Source: Lineus longissimus | Lineage: Eukaryota > Nemertea > Pilidiophora > Heteronemertea > Lineidae | Length of the DNA stretch: 64,000 bases | NCBI RefSeq assembly: GCF_910592395.1 | Contig: NC_088312.1 | Coordinates: 6,696,001-6,760,000, forward strand | Reading direction: 5' to 3' | Shown here: in pieces, positions 13,467-25,518 of the stretch | How positions within the stretch are numbered: position 1 is the first letter of the stretch | Layout of the letters: the number at the start of each line of letters is the position of its first letter | Notes under the pieces: model-generated | Databases searched by the model: none | What the model saw: only the letters and a program-made list of their open reading frames with translations | Told to the model about the DNA's origin: nothing | Position numbers and translations under genes: made by a program

Positions 13467-16400
13467 GGTCAGTGTGTTTCCTTTGTAATGTATCATTACC
13501 TCCATTATTAATTGCGCTATGGATGCATTATAATTGTGATTAAAAAAAACCAAAATGTCTGGAAACGAAAAGTATAAGATAATTTTGTACGAACTGAATA
13601 TTTCATGCTTGTATACCTACTCACTGTACTAATAACAATCGTTGTCTGTAGGCCTATTATTGGCCAACTCTTCAACCAATAACTTATAATGTTTTGATTT
13701 TTATGACTTCAGCTTGTCAAGGTGTTCAATTGATACGTGCTTATAGCTCATTGTTTTAGATTTATTTCTATCCCATAATAATCAAGACCTGTTGCTGAAC
13801 TAACACACTGAATAGACCTGTTGAAACACCTGGACGTCAATAGTCTGACTGATGAGGGTCCGGACAGAGCCACTGCGCAGCGGCAAAATCAATTAATTTC
13901 AAGCTTTTCTACATGTATTTTGTTATGCTTTATTTTCATGCCGGCCAATATCGATTTCACAATTTTTTTACGAACGGTCTATGCCTTTGATAGGTGGATC
14001 ATCATTTTGCTAACCAAGCTGTGTTGAGAATATTAAATGGTACCACTGGCGATGCTAGCCAGCACCGAAGATGAAGGTGCAACTGCAACCGTTTAATTTG
14101 GAAGTCCGGTCCAATTATAGTGGAAAGGCAGAGTTTGTTCCGCCTCGTCAACCCAGAAGAAGGTCTTATGGGCCAAATGCCCTGACGCCTTCGGACTCTG
14201 GATGAAGGGCCCTAATGTCACCCAGGTGCAAAGACCCCTACTGAGTCAGAAAATGACATGAAGATGGGTTTATTCATCAGTTGATTTCGGTACAAAGAAA
14301 TGTCCGATTAAACGCGTGGTCAGTTGGTCATGCAGATGCGGGATCTGGCGCGCGACAGGTTACTCCAATTGACAAGACTCATTGTGGGCAAATATTTGGC
14401 GAAATTTCTTTTCAACCTGTCGTGCATCAATCATTCGGAAGACTACACTTCACTGACTTATCTTGTCTTCTTTATCGTAATGGACACATTCAAGGTCGCA
14501 GCATGCGTCACTCAGTTCCGAGCAAGGAGAGTGAAAGAAAAACAAGAAGTCGACATTACTTTGATCGCGTAAAAATTAAGTTATTGGCATGCATGTTGAA
14601 AACATGATGTCCGTCAAACATGGTTAGAAGTTTCCACACTATACCCCCCCCCCCCCATACAATCGTATCCCTCAACAAGAAGACTTGAAAATGTCTTTGA
14701 TGTCGTAAATTCGATCAACAGGCGAGATTTCAATTGTCGTTTGTCCATACCCGCTCAAGAACTCTTGATAGTACGATCAACTCGAGCCTCCCATGAGCAG
14801 TGGTGACACCGAGAAGTGACTCGAGTACCATTTCACCCTCTCTTGCGGCATGCGGGACAGGTTCCGCGCTCGTGTTCAAACCACTCGACTTGCATCCTCA
14901 TCTCAGGCGAGTGGTTTGCAAGTAAGATTTCGGGGATCCCATGGGAATATGATCTTAGCTAAATTCGCGCGTGACTTTTGGACTAACAGTGCAATTTATT
15001 TTCGTTTTGATTGAGCTCAGCGAGGAACTCCGCCATGTCAGTCATCCGAAGTAACTCATCAGAGATGAAATTAAAAGAATTACGAGAAATCCACAAACAC
15101 TATTGTAAATACCGCACCCGAGCGCACATCATACGCATGCTGCCTGTCGTTGTGTTTTATTAAGAAGCGTTTGAAAATTGATCATGAAGCCAATGCTCCA
15201 AGCTTTGCGTAAGTTTCCTTGCTCTTGAAAAAAATCGCCAAAAGTGTTTGAACTGCAGAACACTAGTTAGACAAAATCTTGCAGAGACGGTTGAATTTGG
15301 CCCGCGCCACTTATTTCAATCTGTTGAAATGTGCCAGCGACTTGTACAAATAGGTGCCACGTGGAGAATACAATACAAATATAACTTTTTTCAGTCAGAA
15401 TCCAGTCCAAGTGGATGCACGATATGATCATGGAGGCACGGACCGAAATATAGATCCGTAATTGAAAGTACTCAATGATAGTGTCAATACTTGGTTTGGT
15501 CGACTTTAATATTTTGTTCAAGGAAAGGTTTTTTTAACCACTTTAAACATGAGGAGACGAGAACGGCAAAGATTTCTATTCTGACAAGGCCTTCATTTTT
15601 TATCTGTAATGCTGCTGCTTCAGGGTGAAACTGGTCATGATGCGTTAAAATCTCCTTGGTCAATTGAATAACTAGTATATACAAGGACGCAGGAAGAAAC
15701 TGTACAGTTGGTCGCCCTTGGATGGGATTCCTGTGCCTATATATCTTCAAGAGGACGCCTCTTGCCGCTGGCATCTATTGTTTCCGCCCCGGATTACCGT
15801 TACCTGGGCACACGCGATTCTTGTGGGAGACCCGTTGACATTTCGCGCTCACCGCATGTCATGGCGTCCCACTGACCACTTTTATATTTTCCTCCGGAAG
15901 GAACTGTTTAAAATAGCTGTCACAACAAACGCGGTTACGGAACATTACCGGAACGATGCAGAATTTGATCGACTAAAGGTACTTGTTGTCGTATGTTTCA
16001 ACGCAAATCAACATCAGTAAAGTAGTTTGAAATAACGACTTCATTATATAAAAGATGAGCGTTTTGATTGTGATTTCTGCGATGAGTGTTGTATTGTCAG
16101 TGTGTTATGATTCGAACGCCAAAAAGTTATTTTGGTGATAAGATATTTGTTGTTGACACGAACAACCGATAGTTTTGAGTGTTTGATTGGCTTTCAATTG
16201 AACACTAATATTCTTAAATGTTTGTTTACCAGTTCGATTTGGCTTAGATTTACAAGGGTTGTTTTTGACCCCCGTTTGCTGTTTACTGAGAAAAGAAAAA
16301 ATACTGTCGACCATCCTCGAAAAACCAGTCAGTCAGTTGTATCCTCATCCCCTAGTCGCACACGTTACTGAGCAAAAAGCTCGGTGTTGGCCTGAGTTCA

Positions 16401-18840
16401 GGATGAAGTTCGACAGGAGTAAGACGTCTTATCTCCTCTTGACAACACTGACAATGCAGCTTCCTTGCGATTATGATAATTGTATTGAGTGACAATATTT
16501 GAAGATAATGACTCGAAAAGAGGTTACCAAATTAAGCTTTCCAAAAAATACGAAAAAGTTTAAAATCGTGAAAAAACTGGTGTGACGTAACCAACGGTCG
16601 CCATCTGACACCGCGACACCCGCATCATCCAACAATTTTGTTTCAAAAAACTCACAGTGGCATTATTTCCCAAAAGGATGTCAGACATGGAGTCTCTTGA
16701 GAGCACTCGTAAAATTTATCAGTGCAGAAAATAACAACAAAACAGTCTAGACTAATTCAGTACCTGGATAGATGAGTCTAATGGTCTTCTCTAATCCTGG
16801 GTTGTATTTGTGTTTTTTTAGATTTAAAGCATCATAATAGCGAAGTGAGTCAACATACCCGAATTTTCTTTGTGGTCAATTTGGCTTGTCGTCCCTGAAA
16901 TGTTCTTTAGACAGTCAAGAATGGACCCGGTTTGTCTTAACAACTTATGTCACCTTCTCAATAGAGTTGCATCATATTTTACTAATCTCAAATATTGTTG
17001 AATTGTTTAGCCAAGGCTTACGCGGATGAGGGTGGTGGTCGCCAACTCATGCAACAAAAGTGCATGGGGGCGTCATCTTTTTGCACCCGTCGTTGTATAA
17101 TTTAATCATAATATCGTACCGTGCAAATGTTTGGTAATATTTACCCAATGACTACATGTATAATCATAATTATGTCCATCCGGAGATAATGTGTTCTGTG
17201 ATTAGTCTCTCGTTGCATTTTATCCCAATGGAAGAGAAGCGGTTTCATTTAGTATTCTTTATTCAGTCAAACAAAACATAAAGATACGTATACAGAGGAA
17301 ATTTCCAGGGCTTATAGGCACGTAGCATCAGCAGCCCTGGTTACTAGAAGAAGCATTCATCACCATGAGCAATCCATCCGTGTAAATTATGACAATTTGT
17401 ATTGATCTGATTCAATGGTAAGAAGGTCATGAATATTCCATGGGATCGTGCATTCGAGAGGTTTCCCGTATGATAATTCTCCGTTGTCTAGGTGCGAGTA
17501 ATGTATTTCAGCCGTTACTATGTGTCAAGGGTGCTGATGAGAATAACTCGATTGCTTTAAGAGTATGAGGATCCTGTATACACCCAATAGCCAAAATCGT
17601 TAGTACATTTACATGTACCTACAATCGATGAACACTTTCACCAGGCAGGTATCAAGAGTTATAGAAGTACATGTATAGCGAATTCGAACAACCAGCTGGT
17701 ACACAAGCTACGCGTTTTATTATGACGATTATCATGCTGCGGACACGAATCAATTTTAATGAGGACCAAGTATATAATATAAATCTTTCTTCTTATTGTC
17801 TTAGTTAAAATATTAAATGAACAATTAGAGATTCCAACTTGTAACTTCCTGCTCAGGAAAGCCCAATAGAAGCCATAGAACCCTGCTGACAGGGCATATT
17901 TTATTATCAGGTGACAATCATAATCCGCGAAGGAAGACAACAGGAAACGGTAGGTAGGCACTGGCGACATTTCTGATCGTTTAAAAAGAAATCTCCAAGA
18001 CCCAAACAGATTGAATTAAGTTGGTGTGAAAATCTAGCCTATAACTTTTTTATAAGCTGTTTTGCTGGCGCGGAAGTTCTGGTCTGATCAAGGAAGAAAC
18101 CCAAGGAGGTCTTGATCCTGGATTGTTCACTGACATGACTGATTGGTACGCTTGTCTCTTCACCCGAGGGTGTCCATCCGTAGGTCCGTATGTTACTTTC
18201 TTTTGCCGTGTCAAAGACATAATCGTCTAATACGGAAACTTTTTTTCTAAATGTGGTCTCTTTTCTATCAATCAGAATCATGATCTCTGTGTAAGGGAAG
18301 GCAATTTAATATCCATCCCTAAATCAATTAAACTTTGTTAAAATGACAAGTTCATAAAATGAAGCCAATTTTGTCAGTTGCAATAACTTGAACACCACGT
18401 GCGTTTAGCAGGTCTATTGGTTGCCGAAATCTTTGGAAATAGGCGGAGCATACAAAAGCTCCCTCTTGATTCTGAGCAGTTGAAGTGTCCCACAGATTGA
18501 GTATTCCGGTGTGTCAGCCTCGAGAAACCACGAGAGCGGATGGTCTGATTTCCGACCTAACTTCAACAAAATCTCGCCTGCTTTATCTACGGCAATTGTG
18601 CATGAAACCCATTTCAATTGAGAGTGAGGAATAACTTAATGTTGACAAAAGACACCTGAATGAGGAGCGTGGCACTATTTGGACACATTAGAAAAACCAT
18701 GGTGAGCGCGTTTCCCGTCCCTCGCCAGCCTTTGCTGCCCCGCTGAGGTTTTGTCTCCGGCTAATCAAGTGTGTTGACAATAGCTGAGACCGCCATTAAT
18801 TATGATACTTTTATCAAGTGACACGCCCTGCTAGTCGGAG
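13467..18840. other. Intergenic region upstream of the ASCL-type gene
   Basis: No gene that I can support. It contains a poly-C run (about 14645-14657), an 11-bp perfect inverted repeat at 14877-14918 and scattered short ORFs of about 60-108 codons without coding character. The last few hundred bases before 18841 are moderately GC-rich and include a TAATTA site near 18797, compatible with a proximal promoter. Confidence 0.45.
14877..14918. repeat. Short perfect inverted repeat (11-bp arms)
   Basis: CAAACCACTCG (14877-14887) and its exact reverse complement CGAGTGGTTTG (14908-14918), separated by 20 nt. It could fold as a hairpin; no function is visible. Confidence 0.55.
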
Positions 18841-18843
18841 GAC

Positions 18844-18850
18844 TATAAAA
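18844..18850 (+). promoter_or_regulatory. TATA box of the ASCL-type gene
   Basis: TATAAAA in the context GGACTATAAAAGTGACGG. A start site about 30 bp downstream (around 18872-18880) would give a first exon ending at the strong donor at 19154. It is the best-formed TATA element in this part of the window, and its distance to the donor suits a tissue-specific bHLH gene. Confidence 0.65.
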
Positions 18851-18874
18851 GTGACGGATGGTGGTTGAACGCAG

Positions 18875-19153
18875 CATTTAGATTAAACCCTCTCTGCAGA
18901 CGACATCATTCAATCAAATCAAATTGGCGTTCGCACCGAATCAGTCGACGTTGCTCAGTCAACAAACGGAGTCTTGTACCACCAGTTGGACATTTTGACT
19001 AAATAAATCAACGTTGTACAACATCACCACAGAATAACATTTTCAAGTTGAAAGTTTCTTCGGTTGGCGAGTTGTAGGGTCAACTCGGACTTTAAAACAT
19101 TTGGAAAATATAGAGAACAGAATACACCGGATTAGTTTAATTTTCAAAAATCC
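18875..19153 (+). other. Non-coding first exon (5' UTR) of the ASCL-type gene
   Basis: The stretch starts about 30 bp after the TATA box and ends at the donor CC|GTAAGT (19154-19159). No long open frame is present. The matching acceptor is TTTTCAG ending at 22334, four bases before the coding ATG. The exon start is inferred from the TATA position only. Confidence 0.55.
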
Positions 19154-22100
19154 GTAAGTATTTTATTTAATAAGTTCTCTTTATTTGTCCGATTCCATGC
19201 ATTTGGTTACTGTTCACCTACTTTCAGAGATTCGCCACGAATTTTTTTCAAACTGTTGCGTAAACCCAAGAGTCTTTCAAATAATTTATTTCAATGACGC
19301 TGGTAGATCCGTCTGTAATTCTATTTATTATCATCCGTTTCTTCCCTTTTTTTGCTGAAAAATTAAATTCAATGAACGTGATAACTGAGTGTTTATTTCC
19401 GAACATAAAATGATCTTCAAAGCATCTGAATTCCACAGTTAAAATAAAAGGACACATTATGTTCGGCCTTCGTTAAACTCATTGGTGTCGTATGGTCCGA
19501 TTACGCACGGCCCGTTTTATAAGCACCGCAAATAAAGCGGCAACATTTATGGGTTCTCTCACCCCTCCATCCGTGGCGCGCGTGCACCTGCGAGAGCCCG
19601 CGGCCCCGAGCTAAACCCTCCTCCGAAACACTCCATGTTGAGACGCTATTTTCCCCGCAGCGGTTCCGGCAAAGCACTGCCTCCTCCGGTCGGCTCAGAC
19701 GCAGGGGGATTAGAAAATTGCAAACAAATCCCTGAAGAATAGTTTGGTTTTGTAATTGAATCAGTTGTTAAATTCTATTCTTGATTTCAAGGCGAAAGAG
19801 GAAGCCCAAAAAGATAGCGTGATGGGCACGCGCGGGCAGGTGTACTTCGCAATAAAAGAACATTGCGTCAACGATTTATACAATGTAATAATTGCACCAC
19901 AAATAACAGCGAATTATTTCAACAATTAATATTCTCATTGAAATAATTCCTTTAAAAATAATCAAATTCAATGGTGAAAATGTGCTGTTGTTCTTCTTAG
20001 AAATTATTTCAATGTAAGGTGATGTAAAGCTGCTGTATCTGAGAACACCCAAGCGAAACACCTCAATGAAACGTTTCAAATCTCATCTTGTAATGAAAAC
20101 CACAAAAAGACATCTCGTCCCAAAATAGTACTATTGGGCTTAATTATCCGAAACGAAGGACAATGCAATGCGGTTGTGTTGTTAGCTGTTTTGCAAAGCG
20201 GCATTTTTTTACATCCATATAAAATTACAAAACAGAACGCAACATAATCCGGCAGTTACCATTACTGGAACCAGCCAAGCCAATATATTTCCGATTGCAT
20301 GTTGTACTTTAATGACAGGTATTGCAAGGGGGAATTTGTTATGATGCTGATCGAAACTGCTGAGAATGATTTTAATCTCGATCAGATGTATAGGAGATGA
20401 TATATTACTTTTGTGAAAAGTGAACCCAATCAGAAATTAGGGAATTTGAAGAGCCTACCCGAACCTACCCGAAATTAGAAGTTTTCTCCAATCTCTCCAA
20501 TGTTTTAATTGTACACGATCTTTAGTTGAATTTGCTAATTACGTAAACGATGTGTCTTTTGGCCAAAGGTCGCAAAAGATGTTCGCACCTACCAAATATT
20601 CCTTTACATGTAAAACTGATAAAATCAGGGCGGAAATCTCGCTGAATACTTGATAAGACACATTGCGCTGTTGGCCAAATAAAAAGGCTGTCGTTTCGTG
20701 GCAACATTTCAAGGGGAAATGTAGAATAATGCTCTTAATGATGAATAAGGTGATAACACCATATCATTATAAAGTTCCCACAAACTAGTTACACGCTATG
20801 AACTTGATATACTGACTTAAGCACGAGAATACCCAATGCTATATGCAGTTTTTTAGTTCATCATTTCACTACGAGGTGGCCCAACCTGCTTCCTTTAATC
20901 CTGCCATCTGGGAGACAACTTATAAACTAAAATCATTCTTTCACTTAGGAGCAAGATTTTCTGGATACTGATGTCAATATATTTGGTTTAGGAGCAACAA
21001 TATTTTGCAAGAACTTATGTTTTATGTAAACTAAGCATCTATTTATCTCGATGGAGCATTTTTATTGTGCCCAAAAAATATTGTCTAGAATTGAATAACT
21101 AAAACTCCTTTTGGGATTTGACACATGGCCTCCATGACATTAGGTAGATTTTGAGATAATTTTGGTGTTGAAAAATGCAATAAAATTGAATGAGGACAGT
21201 CACCACCTTTTGTTTCTCGTGGGACGGGTGGTAAATTTAGGGATATATTTTTCCGTTTAGGATTGGTAGATATGCATAAATGTATTTCTCTAGCGTGTCA
21301 TGTATTAGGAGCTGTTCGTTATGTTCTCCCACTTGAATGACGCAGGTGTTTGATCCAATATTCCCGATACCATTATAATCTATCGAGCCACTTTATTGAG
21401 GAACCATGAATACATTATCATCTATTATGAGCAGCATGAACATGAATATACATGCAATCATTCTATTCAGAACACTGATTATTCATTAAATGTTACAAAG
21501 CATCCATTCGTGCATGAGAAATATTGTCAAAATTTATTTCAATCTGGCCATTTTTAATGCGCATCAAAACAGGCAACAAATCAAAGATGAGTTTTGATGA
21601 TGAATGCACCAGATGTTTTTCACTCAATAGGATTCCTATCATAAAAATCTGGAAACAATGTTAAGTATTCTCTGACGTGTCTGAATTGGGGAAAATCTTA
21701 AATTAATTGTGCAATTAAAGTACAAATGGTCGAATCCGCAAGTCATGTTATTGCACCGGTTATTTGCACGCACGAATCATCGACTTCTTCAATAGAATTT
21801 TTTGTCATTTTCAAACCATGTCTAATTATTGCATTATATTATGCACACGCATTCCATGATCCAAAGATTGTTTACGCTTTCTGGTGTTCCTTTATATCAT
21901 AGCTTAGAAAGGTTTTAATGGGTAATACATTTTTTTATTTTTTGAAAGTACATGTAGTCTGTTTTCTCCCGTAACCGAGCACCGCTCTGTAGTTGTGGCG
22001 GCTGGCGGGCAATATCTGAGTGAGGCCAGTGGCCGTGTCACCTTGAACAATGAATCATTCCCTGATCACTAATTCAAATAAAATAAAGTCCTCCAAGCAA

Positions 22101-22334
22101 GGTCGATCAGATCAGACACAAGATACAAACTTACAGTATTTGTGATTATACCGTATATCTCAACAGCGGCATCGTTGCAATTTATATTAACTCGTCTACA
22201 GTACGCAATTCAAATCCGAGTTGAGTCTTTAATAGAGCCCCTATATTTGTTTTTAGTCGTGTTTTGGCTTAGTCCATGGTCACTCTGATTATCAACTCTT
22301 TAAAACTTTTTCCCTTTTCTTTCTGTCTTTTCAG
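19154..22334 (+). other. 5' UTR intron of the ASCL-type gene (~3.2 kb)
   Basis: Bounded by GTAAGT (19154) and a pyrimidine-rich TTTCTGTCTTTTCAG (to 22334). It is strongly AT-rich, apart from a GC-rich patch at about 19550-19700 just inside the donor that could be regulatory. I see no ORF of interest in it. Confidence 0.55.
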
Positions 22335-22337
22335 ACG

Positions 22338-22934
22338 ATGGATTACGACACATTGCAGAGCATGGAGATGCCCATGCCCATGCCCCACACTAGGATCACA
22401 TCCCCAACATGTGAGGATCTCGGCATTCCCCGCGAAAATGACGTCATTGATGGACCAATGCCACCCGCATACTACATTGGCGGGCAACCGAACATGCACA
22501 TGCCAAACCTGAAATATGAACCAAATCGTGTGGGTCCAAATGACCCGTTTTCTCCATTTTGTCAAATTCCTCTGCCGCATCCTTTCGGGCAATATGACTA
22601 TGGTCTGGAACCTGCTTTCATACGGAAAAGGAACGAGAGGGAACGGGAGAGAGTGCGTTGTGTGAATGATGGCTACTCCCGTCTCCGCGACCACCTCCCG
22701 ATGGAGAACAAGGACAAGAGAATAAGCAAAGTTGAGACGCTTCGTGCTGCAATCAAATACATCAAAAGTCTTCAGGGTCTTTTGAACGAAACGCACAGTA
22801 ATCCGAAAAAGCGACCCGCCAAGGATGATATAAAAGACAATGAAAATGAGGAAAACACGGAATATAAAAAGCCACCGGCTAAACGGAGAGCATTACAGAA
22901 TAAAACGCCATCGAATTCAAATTCAAATTCATAA
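22338..22934 (+). CDS. ASCL-like: Achaete-scute family bHLH transcription factor, ASCL3/4/5 (group B) type
   Basis: Intronless coding exon of 198 aa; ATG 22338 follows the acceptor CAG by 3 nt, TAA at 22932-22934. The bHLH domain spans residues about 95-148. The basic region RKRNERERERVRCVNDGY, the loop HLPMENKDKRISKVETLR and helix 2 AAIKYIKSLQGLL match the ASC family, which heterodimerises with class I (E) proteins on CANNTG sites. The preceding EPAFIRKRNERERERV is typical of vertebrate ASCL3/4/5 rather than ASCL1/2. PTF1A, NEUROG and ATOH basic regions differ. The N-terminus (1-90) is Pro/Met-rich with MPMPMP; the C-terminus (151-198) is Lys/Glu-rich and ends in an Asn-Ser repeat. Neuroectodermal or secretory/epidermal cell specification is known for the family; the role here is inferred. 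Confidence 0.93.
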   Translation: MDYDTLQSMEMPMPMPHTRITSPTCEDLGIPRENDVIDGPMPPAYYIGGQPNMHMPNLKYEPNRVGPNDPFSPFCQIPLPHPFGQYDYGLEPAFIRKRNERERERVRCVNDGYSRLRDHLPMENKDKRISKVETLRAAIKYIKSLQGLLNETHSNPKKRPAKDDIKDNENEENTEYKKPPAKRRALQNKTPSNSNSNS

Positions 22935-23552
22935 CACAAATGCTGACTAAAAATCTCACGAAATGACATTGCAATAATGCTCGAATCGAAGTGGGGGCGG
23001 GGACGGACTTTGATGTCGTTTTCACCAAAGTTTATACACATGAAATGAGAAGAACAATGGCGAAGAGTAATCAATCTTTATACTTTAAATTAGGCTGAGA
23101 GGCTGGGGCCTCTTTTTTTCTATATATTTAAGTTGTACATGTGTAAATGAGCAGAATCTATAGGAAGAGTGTACATACCGACCGCAATAATATATATATT
23201 TATTTCTGGGGGAGGGGAGGGGGTTCAATGCGAAAGACGACCATTCATTGTTATTGATTTGCCCGAAACGGTCGCATCGGTCCGCCGCCGCGCATACAAA
23301 AATGTGCATTTCGTTGTTTTTTGAAAATTTTAATGATCGTCCGCTTACAAAATATCGTGTGCTAAAAGTATGCATGGACACAAGAGATGGTACATTGTAT
23401 ACCAATGCCAACTCCTCTGGTGATATAGCATCACATGCAATAAACAAGTCTACAGAACTGGATACAATAGTAGTCACAGCATGGATCTAACCCCGATCTA
23501 ATCGTCCGTGGCGTCATATTTTCGGTGTATTGTATATTTTGTACAAAATTAA

Positions 23553-23558
23553 AATAAA
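23553..23558 (+). promoter_or_regulatory. Poly(A) signal of the ASCL-type gene
   Basis: AATAAA about 620 bp after the TAA at 22934, followed by T-rich sequence. The 3' UTR (22935 to about 23580) is AT-rich and has no convincing ORF on either strand. Confidence 0.6.
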
Positions 23559-23579
23559 GATATTGGTAAATTATGATTG

Positions 23580-24150
23580 AAAATGATTTCATTGTTTATT
23601 CTTTTCTCATCTTAGTTTTACTGTTCTTCTTTCGGCAAAAAGCAAAACCTCCATGCCTCCATACACATGTAGGCAAAATATCCCGAGCTACTGCACTTCT
23701 CGACGGGTTATTTTATATTCAAAGTATAAGGAAAACGCCAAGTTAAAATTAACGTCAAGTTATTGGCATAACTATTGAACATCTTGAAACAGAAAATGCT
23801 GATGGAAGAAAGGGTGTGCCCCCCCCCCCCCCCCGTCTATCCCACGATCCTACGTTGGCAGGCGGACTTGCCTCCAATGCTGTCTCCACAATATGCACTC
23901 GTCCCCCATGAGAAAGTAGACGTGTGTGGAACCCCGATTTCCTCAGACGTGTGCGAATACCGCCGCGCCACCTTACTGCAGGTTGGACAACTGCATGTCA
24001 CGACTGGGAGGTAGCGATTAAAGAGGTTGAATAGCGCCTCCAGAAGCAAGCAACAGCGCCACCCGTAGCAGAAATATGCACTGCTTAGTGACGTCATGGT
24101 TTCCATATACGGCATCTCATTTGCATATTTTTACAACCTTATTTACTACG
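23580..24150. other. Intergenic spacer with a poly-C tract
   Basis: No gene seen. A homopolymer of C lies at about 23820-23834. Confidence 0.5.
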
Positions 24151-24160
24151 AGATATAAAT

Positions 24161-24832
24161 ATGCCAGTAGCACGTGTATCATACCGGGCAGCGCTGTCAG
24201 GTGTTTCCACTATGGGTTACATAATCGGCTACAAAGAGGCCAGTGTTCTAGTAAATGAAGTTAGCAATGATAGCGAAAGAATGTTAGTGTATGTTACGCA
24301 GTCAATAGCGATAGTAGTGAGTTGGAGAGAGGAGAAAATGGAAAATGGAGAGAATAGTAGTATGGATTTCGAGTCGCCGGTGGCTTCTGGGCCGGTGGAG
24401 AGCGAGGCCCCTGATCCGAACAGTACAGAAGAAATGGAGCAGCATATTATCCAAGACTTGTTTGACAACCATGACGACTCATGATATTTGCCAGAATTGC
24501 CGGCAATGAACATGAGTCAAGAGGAGATGGGGCCATTCCAGCCAAGTGACCTGTCACTGCTCATGGCGAATGTCGGAGCCTCTAGAGACGCTGGTCTCGT
24601 CAGTACGCCAACGGCATTGAGGTGTTCCCCAAGGGTGGTGCAGACACCAAGACGTGAGACTAACACCGGCGCGGTGACAGCTGTAGCAGATGGAGCCACG
24701 CCACTAACATTTTTCAAGCATCCGAATGGTACCTTACAGATCCGCAAGGGGCGCGTTACCGAAAATGTTGCAAAAATCAATAACGTGATCGTAAATATTG
24801 TCATATTTTTCAAGATGAGAGTATGTAAATGA
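24161..24832 (+). pseudogene. Uncharacterised ORF interrupted by one in-frame TGA
   Basis: One reading frame is open from 24161 to 24832 except for a single TGA at 24482-24484. The likely start is ATG 24338 (MENGENSSMDFESP), in an acidic stretch ending EQHIIQDLFDNHDDS before the stop. The same frame resumes with PELPAMNMSQEEMGPF and goes on for ~110 codons through a basic part, TFFKHPNGTLQIRKGR. Composition on both sides of the TGA looks coding (Glu/Asp/Ser-rich, many CpG). A TATAAAT lies near 24152. It could be a pseudogene, a remnant of a mobile-element protein, or two exons whose junction I cannot see. I do not recognise the family. Confidence 0.35.
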
Positions 24833-25056
24833 TACGTAAACGGTAAACCAATGAAAGGCCAGTATCTATTGAACCTTACAAGTAATTTGGGGGCCTTGAA
24901 ACTCCTTATATTTATCAATGAAACCTTATTCCCGCCTAAGGTTTTGACCGGGCCGTCCAAAACTCCCCATTTTTTGGCGGGCCCTTCCCTTTAAGGGTAC
25001 ACTCCGGACGCAGTGAACGGGCCTCGTCCCTCGCACTCTACCATATACGATACAGT

Positions 25057-25362
25057 ATGGATACGATGTCGATATTGACTGCCCCGGGAGTCTACCAAAG
25101 ATGGGTCGGGTCGACAGAGGGACAGTCAACAGACGATGAGTACCTCTGCATAGAATGTCCCAGGGGAAACCGTCACATGTCACGATGTACGTCGGTTTTG
25201 GTTTACCTTCTATCAGGTGACGATCAGCAAGCTATGAGACGACGAACGACCCAACTTTCTTTAGAGGAGGTGTGTGTTTGGTGGCAGAAGAATGTCGTCG
25301 GGCGTCCTGGTCTCATTGAGAGTTTGATTAGCCGTCAAGGACAGTCCAGTGTAGAAGTTTGA
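25057..25362 (+). CDS. Hypothetical ORF, 101 aa
   Basis: ATG 25057 to TGA at 25360-25362. It contains a CIEC pair and a C-terminal helical stretch, TTQLSLEEVCVWWQKNVVGR. The last few codons run into the left terminal repeat of MITE copy B, so the native C-terminus, if any, was probably altered by the insertion. It is in a different frame from the preceding interrupted ORF. No family recognised; it may not be a gene. Confidence 0.22.
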   Translation: MDTMSILTAPGVYQRWVGSTEGQSTDDEYLCIECPRGNRHMSRCTSVLVYLLSGDDQQAMRRRTTQLSLEEVCVWWQKNVVGRPGLIESLISRQGQSSVEV

Positions 25363-25518
25363 AATGTCATAGCCGATAGAATGTCCGGAAAACAAAGGAT
25401 TAAGCGCTTTTAATCTCTGAGCTATTGGCGGTCATCGCATCCATAAACATACCATAATCTGTCAGAATATCACAGGGCGAAAACGTTTTCCAGGGGACAT
25501 TTTCTACTTCTACACCGG
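25346..25518 (-). mobile_element. MITE copy B (172 bp), inverted relative to copy A
   Basis: Left end CCAGTGTAGAAGTTTGAAAT and right end ATTTTCTACTTCTACACCGG are inverted copies of each other, giving terminal inverted repeats of about 22 bp with few mismatches. Read on the minus strand, the body matches copy A at 13296-13466: CAATAGCTCAGAGATTAAAA, then AACAAAGG..CGGACATTCTAT on the other strand, and CCCTGGAAAACG near the far end. No coding capacity. Confidence 0.72.

Noticed and set aside
15484-16020. Overlapping ~100-codon ORFs on both strands
   Set aside because: No splice sites, domains or coding-like composition; consistent with chance.
22269-22796. 175-codon minus-strand ORF across the bHLH gene
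   Set aside because: It lies antisense to the conserved bHLH coding exon and mirrors its codons; a shadow ORF.
22338-22934. Assignment of the bHLH gene to PTF1A or ATOH/NEUROG
   Set aside because: The basic region RKRNERERERVRCVNDGY and the loop KRISKVETLR are achaete-scute type; PTF1A and ATOH families differ at these positions.
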